From: Ovis canadensis
Taxonomy: Eukaryota > Chordata > Mammalia > Artiodactyla > Bovidae
Reading direction: 5' to 3'
NCBI RefSeq assembly: GCF_042477335.2
Contig: NC_091260.1
Span: forward strand, 49,929,001-49,993,000
DNA length: 64,000 bases
The translations under genes and the position numbers were made by a program. How positions within the stretch are numbered: position 1 is the first letter of the stretch; every line of letters begins with the position of its first letter. The notes beneath the pieces are model-generated. The model searched no databases. It worked only from the letters and a program-made list of their open reading frames with translations, and was not told the origin of the DNA. Of this stretch, positions 34,393 through 44,018 are shown in pieces.

Positions 34393-34652
34393 AACATCTT
34401 GCATGTGGATGTTTTCAAAAGTTGTCATGCTTTATGGAGAGATACCATTAAATTGAACAATATGAAATTGCCAATATTTGACATTTTTTCATCTACAAAA
34501 AGGGTGATTACACATGTTTTAAGAAAAGGATGTGCACTATTGCTTTTATTATTTAATACTGTTCTGGCAGTAATAGTCAGTACAATTAGATACGATAAAG
34601 AAATAGCAGGTACAAATGTTGGAAATTATTTGTGTGTGATATAATTTTTCAG

Positions 34653-34870
34653 GGGCTTCCCAGGTGACTCAGTAGTAAAGAATCCGCCTGCCAATGCAGG
34701 AGACCTGGGTTTGATTCCTGGGTTGGGAAGATCCCCTGGAGAAAACGGCAACCCAATCCAATATTCTTGCCTGAGAAATCCCATGGACAGAGGAGCCTGG
34801 TGGGCTACAATCCATGGGGGTCGCCAAAAAGTCAGGCATGACTTAGCGACTAAACAACAGCAACAACAAA
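34653..34870 (+). mobile_element. Bov-tA SINE
   Basis: GGGCTTCCCAGGTGACTCAG to GACTTAGCGACTAAACAACA with a (CAA)n tail. Confidence 0.93.
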
Positions 34871-35082
34871 CCCCTCTAAGTCTGACCACATTTAATCAAT
34901 TTTTTCACTTGGGGGAAGAATGTCATAAACAAAGTAGAAATAAAGGCAACTGACTAGCAGAAATACTTGGATTACATGACACACAAAGGGTTAAGCTCCT
35001 TAATATAAAGACCAATAGACAAAAGGGCAAAAGACATAAACAGAAAGCTCACAGGGAAAAAAGAGAAGATTTTAACATATGC

Positions 35083-35287
35083 ATGCGTGCTAAGTCACTT
35101 CAGTTATGTCCAACCTACAGGCTGTAGACCACCAGGCTCGGTCCATGGGATTCTCCAGGCAAGAACCTGGAGTGGGTTGCCATGCCCTCCTCCAGGGGAT
35201 CTTCCCAACCCAGGGATCAAGCCCACAACTTTTACGTCTTCTGCACTGGCCATGTGGGTGTTTTACCACTAGCACCACCTGGGAAGC
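35083..35287 (-). mobile_element. Bov-tA SINE
   Basis: GCTAAGTCACTTCAGTTATG to CACCACCTGGGAAGC. It lies opposite in orientation to the copy 213 bp to its left. Confidence 0.93.
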
Positions 35288-35289
35288 TC

Positions 35290-36440
35290 ATGCTGCTAAT
35301 ATCAATCATTAATCAGCAAATGACATTTTTTCAATATTTGTGGAGACACTGCAACAATCTATTCTGTGTACAAACGTATGTACATATGTTTGGAGCAGTT
35401 CACTATCAAAATGATACTTAACTATGTTTGGCAAATTTTAAACTATGGCTCTGTTTACTCTTCTTTCCTCAGATAATTTTTGGTATGCTTCTAAACAAAT
35501 TTTTGAAGTATAAGAAATCCCTAATGGTAATAGACAATAACTATTCCATTAGAAACAGAAGTGTCAACAGAGGCATAATCCATAAGCCCACAAGCATATC
35601 TGAGTGCCAAGGATGTGTTGACACATATTAGTTTATAGCACACAGATTTGATACAAATGAAGGCTAAATGCAAACTATTTAGCTGGCCAGCCTTGATATG
35701 ACCCTCTTAGCTGTTGTGATATTATCCAACTAACCGTTCAGAGACGTTCCATCTGTGTTGTCTGGTTATTCATACATGTTGTGAACATCCACCACTGATG
35801 TCATACAATAAAGTCTGCTCTGCTACAACACACAGAGTAGAGGATATGATGCTCCCCACTAGGGGCCCTCAAATCGCTTTATCATTTTTCTGCAGGGTGC
35901 TTTCACTCACAGCAGTAGCATCCATCTCTTTGTCAGAGGACTGTCCCTAGGTTGTTGGAGCCCCAGAGAGTTGGAAGTACCTTAAGTGTCTCCCCCAGTT
36001 TCACCTCCAGCCATCACCAATGACTAACGGATGCTGGAGTGAAGCACTCCAGTTCTTGTGACCCTGACCAGGGTCACCAGGGTCACCCTGTGGGATACTA
36101 AGGAAAATGACCCTTCTTGGAACTCTGTTTAATGTTGTACTCTTTCTTGGCTTCAGTCATCTTCACAGGGGTCTTTTTCTCAAGGTCTGCTTCTAAGGAA
36201 CCCAAGCTAAGACAGTGTGTTTTACTTTTAGGCAAAGTATCCATAGATCATAATGATCCGCATATAGGGGCTCAATATCAGTATAACACATAAGTTGAGT
36301 TGGTTTATAAAGGATTTTTTCCAGCATATAAATATCAGCTTCCTCATAATCGAAGAGAAAACTTTAGAAATACATAAAAACATCAACAAAAAAAAGCTGA
36401 TTTACTTCTAACAACACAAAAATACACATACACAAATTTA
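35290..36440. other. WDR70 intron, unassigned
   Basis: Nothing recognised. Confidence 0.4.
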
Positions 36441-36446
36441 TTCACT

Positions 36447-36547
36447 ATGTTCAGTTCAATTCAGTTCAGCCGCTCAGTCGTGTCCGACTCTGCGACCCCA
36501 TGAATCACAGCACGCCAGGCCTCCCTGACCAACTCCCAGAGTTCACC
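36447..36547 (-). mobile_element. BovB 3' tail (about 100 bp) inside L1
   Basis: GTTCAGCCGCTCAGTCGTGT, GCGACCCCATGAATCACAGC. Short similar flanks CACTATGTT / CACCATGTT. Confidence 0.9.
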
Positions 36548-36900
36548 ATGTTAGTAATTGCAAAATACTGGGAACAATCTAAACAGGCACACAGGAGAGC
36601 AGTGGAATAAATCACTGTATAGCCACATAGTGGATCACTATGCAGCTGTGAAAAAGAATGTGAAAAAGAATGAGAATGAACTCTATGAACTGATGGACAG
36701 TGATTTCCAGGTCATATTGTTAAGTGAAAAAAAAAAAAAAAAAAAAAGCAAAGCTCAAAAGACTATTTATGGAGATTCCTTAAAATATTAGGACTAAATC
36801 TACCATATGTATTATGGTCATGTAAAGTGTTGACCATCAGGGCAGGTTGAGTGAAAAGTATATAACAACTCTCTGTACAGTTTTTATGATTTTTCTGTAA
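36548..36900 (+). mobile_element. L1M 3' region with internal poly(A)
   Basis: GGATCACTATGCAGCTGTGA, TCTATGAACTGATGGACAGT, 'TCATATTGTTAAGTG' and an uninterrupted A run at 36727-36747. Confidence 0.75.
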
Positions 36901-37069
36901 GTCTAACCACTAGTCTAACCATAGCTTCACCCATGTTAAGCTAACTGAGGGAATCTGAACTGGCAGGCTCTACTCTGCCTGTGTTAAGTATTACTTACAA
37001 ACCAGCTCCACAAATAAAAGTTAATCCTCAATAATGGATCCTACAAACTGTTCCTCTTCATTTGCTTTT

Positions 37070-37194
37070 GGTTGTTCAGTCACTAAGTTGTGTCCTACTC
37101 TTTACAATCCCAGGGACTGCAGCATGCCAGGCTCCTCTGTCAGTGGGATTTCCCCAGCAAGAATACTGCAGTGGGTTGCTATTTCCTTCTCCTG
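37070..37194 (-). mobile_element. Bov-tA fragment
   Basis: GTTGTTCAGTCACTAAGTTG to TTGCTATTTCCTTCTCCTG; the tRNA head is missing. Confidence 0.9.
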
Positions 37195-37202
37195 TTTTTA
37201 AC

Positions 37203-37508
37203 CCTAACTATAGCTCAGCTGATAAAGAATCTGCCTGCAATGCAAGAGACCCTGGTTTGATTCCTAGGTCGGGAAGATCCCCTGGAGAAGGGATAAGCTA
37301 CCCACTCCAGTATTCTTGGGCTCCCCTGGTGGCTAAGCCGGTAAAGAACCCACCCACAATGCAGGAGATCTAGATTCAATTCCTGGGTTGGGAAGATTTC
37401 CTGGAGAAGGGAATGGCTACCCACTCCAGTATTCTGGCCTGGAGAACTTCATGGACTGTATATACATGGGGTGGCAAAGAGTCGGACATGACAGAGCAAC
37501 TTTCACAA
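37203..37508 (+). mobile_element. Bov-tA dimer
   Basis: Unit 1 is truncated at CCCACTCCAGTATTCTTGGG (about 37301-37320). A complete unit 2 follows (CTCCCCTGGTGGCTAAGCCG to GTCGGACATGACAGAGC). Confidence 0.92.
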
Positions 37509-37599
37509 CTAAGATAACGTGTATAGGCAGTGATTTTCTTTTTCTTTCTTCCTTTTTTTTTAAATCACAGGTAGAATGAGTTTCACATAACTGGTTTGT

Positions 37600-37817
37600 T
37601 GTTTTGTTGTTGTTTTAGTCGCTAAGTCGTGTCTGACTCTCTTGCAACCCCATGGGCTGTAGCCCACTAGGCTCTTCCGTCCTTGGGATTTCCCAGGCAA
37701 GAATACTGGAGTGGGTTGCCATTTCCTCCTCCAGGCGATCATCCCCACCAAGGATCAAACCCACGTCTCCTGCAGTGGCAGGTGGATTCTATACCATTGA
37801 GCCACCAGGGAACCCCC
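37600..37817 (-). mobile_element. Bov-tA SINE
   Basis: (TTG)n tail, TAGTCGCTAAGTCGTGTCTG to GAGCCACCAGGGAACCCCC. Confidence 0.94.
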
Positions 37818-37828
37818 ATAATGGGTTT

Positions 37829-37924
37829 GTGTGAGTGCTCAGTCATGTCTGACTCTTGTGACCTCGTAGACTGGAGTCTGCTAGGCTCCTCTGTCCAAGG
37901 AATTTTCCAGACAAGAATACTGGT
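37829..37924 (-). mobile_element. Bov-tA 3' fragment
   Basis: GTGCTCAGTCATGTCTGACT to CAGACAAGAATACTGG. Confidence 0.88.
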
Positions 37925-38134
37925 ATAACTCTGATGGAAGTGGCCTAGTTTAAAAATTTAGAATTTTAGAGTCCTCAGATATAAACAAATGCCTATGTTT
38001 CTGGACCATTAGTACCTGGCCTATTTCTCATGCTTAAGAATAAAAGAGAAAGGGAGAGGTTAGAACCGCAAAGCTATGTTCTACCCAATTTGTTAACATA
38101 AAAAATGTTCTATTTTAAAAGGCTGGTTCCTTAC

Positions 38135-38297
38135 TTGGAGTATGCTGGAGAAACCCAGTATGGGTTGTCCTCAGCCGCCTTGGCATGCCGCAAAATGGCT
38201 TCCCGGGGATTGCTGTCATCAGTTTTGTCCAAAGCAATGTTCTTCACAATGTATGAAGACAGAGTGCCTCCATGGGTTCCAACCCGGCCACCACGAC
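38135..38297 (-). CDS. WDR70: WDR70 exon: conserved GGRVGTHGGTLSSYIVKNIA segment
   Basis: This 163-bp exon has two bases finishing a Gly codon, 53 codons, and two bases (AA) carried to the last exon. It begins RGGRVGTHGGTLSSYIVKN, runs through IALDKTDDSNPREAILRHAK and ends AEDNPYWVSPAYS. The RGGRVGTHGGTLSSY motif is the most distinctive conserved stretch of the WDR70 C-terminus, and the NPREAILRHAKAAEDNPYW part looks like a short amphipathic helix followed by an aromatic cluster. The acceptor is GGAACAG|GTCGT and the donor CTCCAA|GTAAGG. The intron that follows is unusually long (15.8 kb) and full of retrotransposons, including an inverted-SINE cluster starting about 200 bp downstream. Confidence 0.97.
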
Positions 38298-40306
38298 CTG
38301 TTCCAAAGGGAAGAAAACAAGTCAGGAACAGAGTGAGCATACAGTCTGGGCTTATCTGACAAGGTTGAAAATCCTTCACTGCTGGCTCCCAGGCTACAGG
38401 TTAAATGAATGACAGCGTAGGGTCAGGGATTCAGATTGACCTGATTTTTGACATTCCGTGAAGAATCAAGGTTTTAAGCATTCTGAGGCTTCTACAGACT
38501 TTGGTTTGAAGCACACTTAAGAGTACTTGAGTATCGTCCTTTCTGCTTTCATTTAAGGTAATCACAACCAAAGTGGAACATCACCAAAGCTCAACTTCCC
38601 CATAATATTTTAAAATACAAACATGTTTTTATTATGCTTTAGTTGCCTATTTTACACAATGACAGCAATGTAGGAAGAAATACAAACAGTTTGCCATGTA
38701 TATGCCTTAAAAAATTCTTCAGGCATGAATACATGAAATTCAATTAATAAAAATAACCAACAATCATTAGATGCTATTTTAGTTTTAAACAAGAATATCT
38801 TAGGGCTTGCCATCTTCCAAGGACCTTGTAGGAAAGAAAACAAGTAAGATGAATAGACTGATTGACATTATTTTACTATATGTAATGGCTCTTGACAGGA
38901 AGCTTCACCTGGGCAGGAATTTGTTCCCCACTGAACCCTCAACTGCTAGCCTGGTTCCCAGTACTCAAAAGACATATGACTTTTCAAGGAGGTTAAAAAG
39001 AGAAAAAAAGACAAAACACCACATGAAAAGTCAAGTAGCACTAAAAGAGTAATTTCATCAGGCAGGAAATAATTGCCAGAGAATGTGTATGGCCAGTGAC
39101 TTTATATCAGTAGCACTTAGAAGAAGAAAAGAACTCTTCAGGCTGATGCAGGAAGGGGATCTATAGGAAGAAATACATCCAATTTGGGAGAAGTCAGAAG
39201 ACAGAGAAGGTTATTTTCAATGAACGGAATAGTTCAAATACAAAAGTACAGAAAGAGGGAAGTTCAAAGGGCATTTGGGGACAGGAATGAACCAACAGTC
39301 ATATCAGAAGATTGGAGCAGGAGAGAGGTGAGGTGTAAAGCTCAAACACGGCTGAGAGTCAGACTGTAGAGAACTGAATCTCTGGGCACGCAACTGGACA
39401 GTGCACAGCTTCTGAAGATGTGGGGGCAGCAGCAATATGAAAACTACAGGAATTGGGAATAAAAGCTGTAAGACAAATGCAGGTAGCAGTGAGGAGAGAG
39501 AGCTGAGACAGTACCTAGTTACAAGGGCTTTTTAATAATCCAGGCAAGAATATTATACAGGAATTCTGATTAGAGGACGATGGCAGAGAAAATGGGGAAA
39601 AAACTGAGACTGGTATAGGAGATTTTTTTCAATGCTAAAGGGGCAGGCCAAAGACACAGAGGTCCAGAGGTCAGGTTCAGATGAATAAACAAGTCATAAC
39701 TGATATAAGCTTATGAACCTGGAACAAATGGAGACTGTGCAGCTGATAACAGAGAACGAGATTCTAGTAAAGGTGCGGCTGTATGATGGCCGACGCTGCC
39801 TTGCTTTCTTCTGGCCTTACTTTCTCAGAAACTCTAAGGATTTTTATTCATCTTCTAGGGAGATGGGCAGCTCTCTTTTAACAACGCAGAACTAAATGAT
39901 GGCCTCTTTCTGCCTTTTGTGAACTCTAATCCAGCCTAAATTTCGGCCAAAGTATTCAGTGTTGAATTTTAAGCCAGTATGGTGAGCAGTGACTTAAACA
40001 CTGAGTTCCAAGGAGCCCCAGAGCTCCAGTGAGGTCACCTAAAGGACTTGGAGACCAAGAAGAAAGGGCTCTGGGCTTTCTCTCTGCTTCAGCACAGCAG
40101 CTCCGTTTGCATCAGTTTTATGGGCTTCTGCATCAGTTCTTCAAGCAAAAAGTTCTGAGGCTAAAAGAAGGTGTTTGAAAAATCCTATTTAGTAAAAATC
40201 TCTGAAGACGGGTATCCAGGCCCAAAAGATCTTCCAAGTTCTGTCTCGATTACCCCACCCTGGCCCTCAATGACCCCCTCTGTGGGTCACTAGCTAGATC
40301 AGTCAC
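38298..40306. other. WDR70 intron (2009 bp)
   Basis: Possible L2-type remnant near 38895-38965 (GGGCAGGAATTTGTTCCCCA, then TGAACCCTC). The 39200-39680 region has the feel of a very old dispersed repeat (TTTTTAATAATCCAGGCAAG), family unclear. No other exon found. Confidence 0.45.
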
Positions 40307-40423
40307 CTGGGCCTGCAACAGGAGGTTCGGGTTTGTGAGACTTCAGGGGATCCAGTCTGTCCTTCTCCAGCTGTTTCCTCGTACTCCGTTGGCGAGGTTC
40401 GCGGAACATAGGCAAGGCATGAG
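40307..40423 (-). CDS. WDR70: WDR70 exon: basic C-terminal linker (HALPMFREPRQRSTRK...)
   Basis: This 117-bp exon has two bases completing a Pro codon, 38 codons, and one base carried over. It encodes HALPMFREPRQRSTRKQ and then LEKDRLDPLKSHKPEPPVAG. The arginine/lysine-rich first half followed by a proline-rich second half suggests a mostly disordered, positively charged segment; a nuclear localisation role is plausible but not shown. The acceptor is TTCTCCTAG|CTCAT and the donor CCCAG|GTGACT. The introns on either side are 1788 bp (upstream) and 2009 bp (downstream). Confidence 0.96.
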
Positions 40424-42211
40424 CTAGGAGAAGTCACAGTTGAAAAATTTCATTATGATAATAACCCTTCCATCCAAAAACATAGCTAGAGCATGACTAA
40501 ATGTAGATGAAATGGAAGTCGTAATGACGGCCTTCATCTAATAATAAAAGACAGTCTTACTGCAACCAATTAGCCAATTTCATTTGAGACCAGACACACT
40601 GTTCACCTCTCCTGGCAACTAATGGTGCTTAGGAAATACTGTCAAATACCGTCACGGAAACACTGATGAGGCTCCCCATGTACCAGACCATGGGCAGCAG
40701 TTAAACTTAACTTCTGTGGTTTTGACAAGAAACACATAATGGGACTGCCTCTTACTTTTTTTCTTACAGGACCCAAACGTGAATAATGCCAACAGCTTGC
40801 TGTCAGCCTCGGTCTCCTCAGAGGCCTCATAAACACTGGAATCACTTCACACATTTCTGAAATGTGACCACCTCTCAGGAATGGTTGACAACACTGAACA
40901 ACCAGAAGGGAGGGACACTTATCCCAGATAAACTGGGAGAGAGGCTGTCCTGAATGCACAGAGGTGACTGAATCTCCTGACGTGGTGACTTAACAGGGAC
41001 TTATTCCTTTTTCAATGTGGTCGACAAAAAAATAAAAATCAGAGAGTAACATCTGTCCAGTTGCTCTTGGTTGTTCATTCAATGTCAGAATTAAGTTTCA
41101 GAATATAAAAGAAAATACAAATTTATGAGGGAAACAGTGTCATATTCTGGTGGAGAGGGGAAGGCTACTGGGGAAAGAATTAAATATCTATTTATGACCA
41201 CAAAAAGTACCAGAATAATGTCTTTGAATGTTTATGTGCAAATTAAAACTTCTTTAAAAGAGAAAACTGGGGGAGAATTAAAATAATAATAAGGGTTTAA
41301 AGGAAATTTATAATGTGAATGACAGAAATAGCTATAACACCTGAAAAACACTTCTAATACCTGCCATCCTCAATGCACACTGCCAGCCTGGGCCAGGACC
41401 ATATTACTCACCAGTAAATATGCCTGCCTTGAGTTAGGGGAGCTGAGAAACACAGCCACCCATCACTCTGTTGGGCAATATGACACAACAGTATTTTTAG
41501 GAGAGGGAAAAATAGCTTTTCACTTCAAATGACTGCAGGAATTTAAGTAGGCCATGTGTAATTACATGAGCTAGACTGCTTCTGACACTGACTTTAACAC
41601 TTCTATTCTTGCAAAAAAAATGCTATGGGATCTTTTTACTCATCACCAGCTCCAAGGGACTTGGTTTTATACAAGACCCACCACCAGGGAGAAAACCCAG
41701 CAGTGCAACGCCCCCTGGGCTTGAGACTGAGCCACTGAGAAAGTCCACAGGGACACCTGCTAACAGCAATTGCTATTGCATCTGAGATCTTTCTAGCCGC
41801 TACCCTTGGCAGGTCTGAGACTGTGACTCTGGGAAACAAAAGTCTATCAGATTAACAAAGCTGTGTGACAAAGCTGAGAGACGCTGCCCTGTCCTGATAA
41901 GATTTCTGATTGTACCTCAGATAGTTCATTTTACATCTGAAGGTCTCTGGATCAATCTGTCACAGGGTCACAGAATTTAGGCTCTTCCTTTTGGAGTTGA
42001 AAGTTACATGAAGTAACCCTGTCTCTGTGATGAGTCACAGAAGCTGAAGGAGTTTGCGATTACATGACTCCCCATCCTAAACACGTGAATAGGGTATTTT
42101 TTAATATATGCCTGAACTTGGAGGGCTTTTTCTGTCTCTAAAGCCATGAGATCAACAGCACACTAGAACAGAAGACAGATGCGTGACAGAGAGACCATGC
42201 TAACAACTTAC
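40424..42211. other. WDR70 intron (1788 bp)
   Basis: No young repeats at all, in contrast to neighbouring introns. The open frames at 40642-40959 and 41636-41839 show no splice or homology support. Confidence 0.45.
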
Positions 42212-42291
42212 GGGTGATGATGTAGTCCTGGGTTAGAGTCTCTGCTTGCTTCGCCTTCCGCTGGGTTTTAACTACACATAATTTCGCTCCC
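42212..42291 (-). CDS. WDR70: WDR70 exon: post-WD40 linker (GAKLCVVKTQRKAK...)
   Basis: This 80-bp exon has one base completing the Arg codon, then 26 codons from GAKLCVVKTQ to TQDYIIT, then one base (C) carried over. The acceptor is CCTCTCAG|GGGAG and the donor ACCC|GTAAGT is strong. The segment QRKAKQAETLTQ is charged and probably helical. It follows the propeller and begins the conserved C-terminal extension of WDR70. No enzymatic motif is expected; the region is likely a docking or linker segment (inference). Phase agreement on both sides and the match to the family's remembered sequence make the call secure. Confidence 0.96.
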
Positions 42292-43269
42292 CTGAGAGGA
42301 GTTAAAGCAAATTATTTCCTTTATTTGGTCTTAGAAACAGAAAGTCAATGTCAAAAGCATTAGACACTTTTCAGGAACACACTGTACACACCAACTCACC
42401 AAGTCCTTGACTTTCTAAGGACTGGCAACAGATGGAGCCCTTGGTGATAAGAGATTAAACATATGGAAGGCAAGTCTTTGCATCAGTGGTTACTACTGTG
42501 TGAGAGGGTTAGAAAGGTAACTGGAAAACAAAAGGCTAGTTTAAAAAATCTATAGAAATAACCTAAAATTAAGATCTTAAAGAGATATTAACATTAATCA
42601 ACCTTTTCACCCTAAAGGTCACAGGGTTCAAATTTTAGTTTATGGCTCAGATGAAAGCAACCTGGGTGGTCTACAGCCCAAGTGGCATTTGTCCACATCT
42701 CAAACACAAGAGTACAAGTGTCTGGATCCAAGTCAGCTTGGCAGGATTGCCAAGGGGCTACAGCCCAAGAATGTGTGGGATTAACCAAAAGTGTGCTTAG
42801 AATGTTTCACTCTCCTTAGCAACAATAAGTATCCCTTTTAGGAGAGACAAATACAAGTAAGTAAATTTTTTAAAAGAGTCCAAAGATAGTGCCTTATAAA
42901 GGGTGCTATCAAATGGGGTTCATCATTTTCTCAAGTAAAATGGACCCCTTCCTTTCATCCTTACATTAGTATTTTTAATTTCTTTATTAAATAACAAACA
43001 AAATCCTATTTGTTCTTAAAGACCACAATATATAATTTTATTTTATAGGGCAAAGGTTCCAATTCCAGAAAATTCTGAAGGAAACAGGACTGTCTGCTTC
43101 TATGCAGAGCCAAACTATAGTCAATAAATACTCACTAATAGAGGACAGGCTTCCTTTCCCCCTAGAAGAATGTGGGACCCCACAACAGGTTTATGGGGGG
43201 ACCCCAGTATATTTAGCATATGGAATTTTGTAATAGATATTCTAAAGAAACAGCTAGCTAATCACTTAC
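42292..43269. other. WDR70 intron, part downstream of the candidate cassette exon
   Basis: No repeat or exon recognised. Confidence 0.45.
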
Positions 43270-43509
43270 TGTATCTTCATAGAGAGAAACAGACCATCTC
43301 TTTTGGATGGTGACACATTTACCTTTGTGCCCAAGGAAAAGAGAAATAACTGAGGTACTGACTGAGCCTCCAGTGAGTTTTCTAGGTCCTTGAAACACAC
43401 TGGTATGCTTAAATTTGGCAATTGGGCAGATGTGGGGTAGAAGGGGACACTGTCTGTGGTGTCCTCCTCTGCTGGCAGAGTACAACTCTGCCAAATGTCC
43501 AAACGGTAC
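43270..43509 (-). other. Candidate cassette exon within a WDR70 intron
   Basis: On the minus strand a strong acceptor (CCCTTTCTGTTTGGGC then TTTTCTCAG|G) opens a 240-bp segment that ends at a consensus donor (ATACA|GTAAGTG). The flanking exons are joined with two bases carried over. This segment also starts with one completing base and ends with two carried bases, so including it keeps the WDR70 frame and inserts 80 residues, with 79 whole codons free of stops. The peptide starts YRLDIWQSCTLPAEEDTTD and is rich in Ser, Leu and Pro. I recognise no domain or repeat family in it. The canonical protein skips it, so it is either an alternative exon or a pseudo-exon. Confidence 0.4.
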
Positions 43510-43917
43510 CTGAGAAAAGCCCAAACAGAAAGGGAACAAAACAGACAAGCCGGTTCCATTTCCTGTGAGTGGTTCGTTCCCTGCTCTGCTAATCCCTTAC
43601 ATGCATCACTGTTAATGACACTGTCCAGGATGGTATGCAGAGTGGGCAGGCCTTTCCCCTCCTTGCACTCAACATTTCAGCTAAAGAACTGCAAATCCCC
43701 AGGAAACTTTCACTTTGAATTCTGTATGGATCAAGGAGCTATCTAAATCCACTTTAAAGCACAATATGAGGAGTTTGAGGCTTTACTCTGGGCCAGCTGC
43801 ATTTTCTAAAAGGGTGGATCCCCATCAAAGAGGGAAATAAATAAAAGCAGGGGTGAAAAAAAAGCCCTCCCCCCAGTTGTTGTCATCCATCTCAAACCGG
43901 CAACACTTATGAAATAC
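43510..43917. other. WDR70 intron, part upstream of the candidate cassette exon
   Basis: Supplies the pyrimidine-rich acceptor tract of the candidate exon (43512-43540). No repeat recognised. Confidence 0.45.
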
Positions 43918-44018
43918 CTCTGACTCTTGCTGGGGTCATAGTAGACTTTGGCCAGCCCGTTTCCAGTCCCCACCATGATCTGGTTCAGCTTTGGGTGCCA
44001 CAGGCAGCGGACAACGCT
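43918..44018 (-). CDS. WDR70: WDR70 exon: last WD40 blade
   Basis: This 101-bp exon encodes 33 whole codons plus two bases (AG). It opens with SVVRCLWHPKLNQ and continues through IMVGTGNGLAKVYYDPSKSQ. The WHPKLNQI...GTGNG...KVYYD pattern is the D-A-B-C strand signature of a WD40 repeat and is the last blade recognisable in the protein. The acceptor is TTTCTAG preceded by pyrimidines. The donor is AGAG|GTATTT, which is weak because positions +4 to +6 depart from the GTRAGT consensus. The exon starts in phase 0 and its trailing AG is completed to AGG (Arg) by the next exon. A segment that could be spliced between this exon and the next lies at 43270-43509. Confidence 0.96.

Larger units (their letters stand above)
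33640..35080 (+). mobile_element. Ancient L1 ORF2 region in pieces
   Basis: L1 RT-like pieces occur in order around other insertions: 33760-33846 and 34010-34070 (GACAAAGGAATTCAATAAAA), 34505-34650 (frame ALLLLLFNTVLAVIVSTIRY, the RT strand region) and 34900-35075 (ACAAAGGGTTAAGCTCC, GGGCAAAAGACATAAACAG). Confidence 0.55.
22151..44018 (-). other. WDR70: WDR70 gene, 3' part (five exons and introns)
   Basis: The gene runs right to left and is cut by the right window edge. Five exons join in phase (2, 1, 1, 2 bases carried across successive junctions) to give 182 C-terminal residues. Intron lengths are 1626, 1788, 2009 and 15,801 bp. WDR70 is known as a nuclear WD40 protein linked to the CUL4-DDB1 ubiquitin ligase, histone H2B mono-ubiquitination and DNA double-strand-break processing; that role is family knowledge and is not visible here. 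The protein is about 650 residues in mammals, so roughly the first 470 residues lie beyond the right edge or in exons I did not find in 44019-64000. In human the gene is on 5p13 near NUP155 and GDNF, so positions 1-22150 probably face GDNF (inference). Confidence 0.95.

Noticed and set aside
36727-36747. Poly(A) run as a polyadenylation or processed-pseudogene tail
   Set aside because: It lies inside an L1 3' region and is a low-complexity stretch of that element.
41636-41839. 67-codon minus-strand open frame in an intron
   Set aside because: No flanking splice signals in suitable phase and no homology recognised.
43258-43548. 96-codon minus-strand frame starting MSVLFPFCLGF
   Set aside because: It overlaps the candidate cassette exon in a different frame that does not match the WDR70 phase. 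Only the phase-matched frame is considered.
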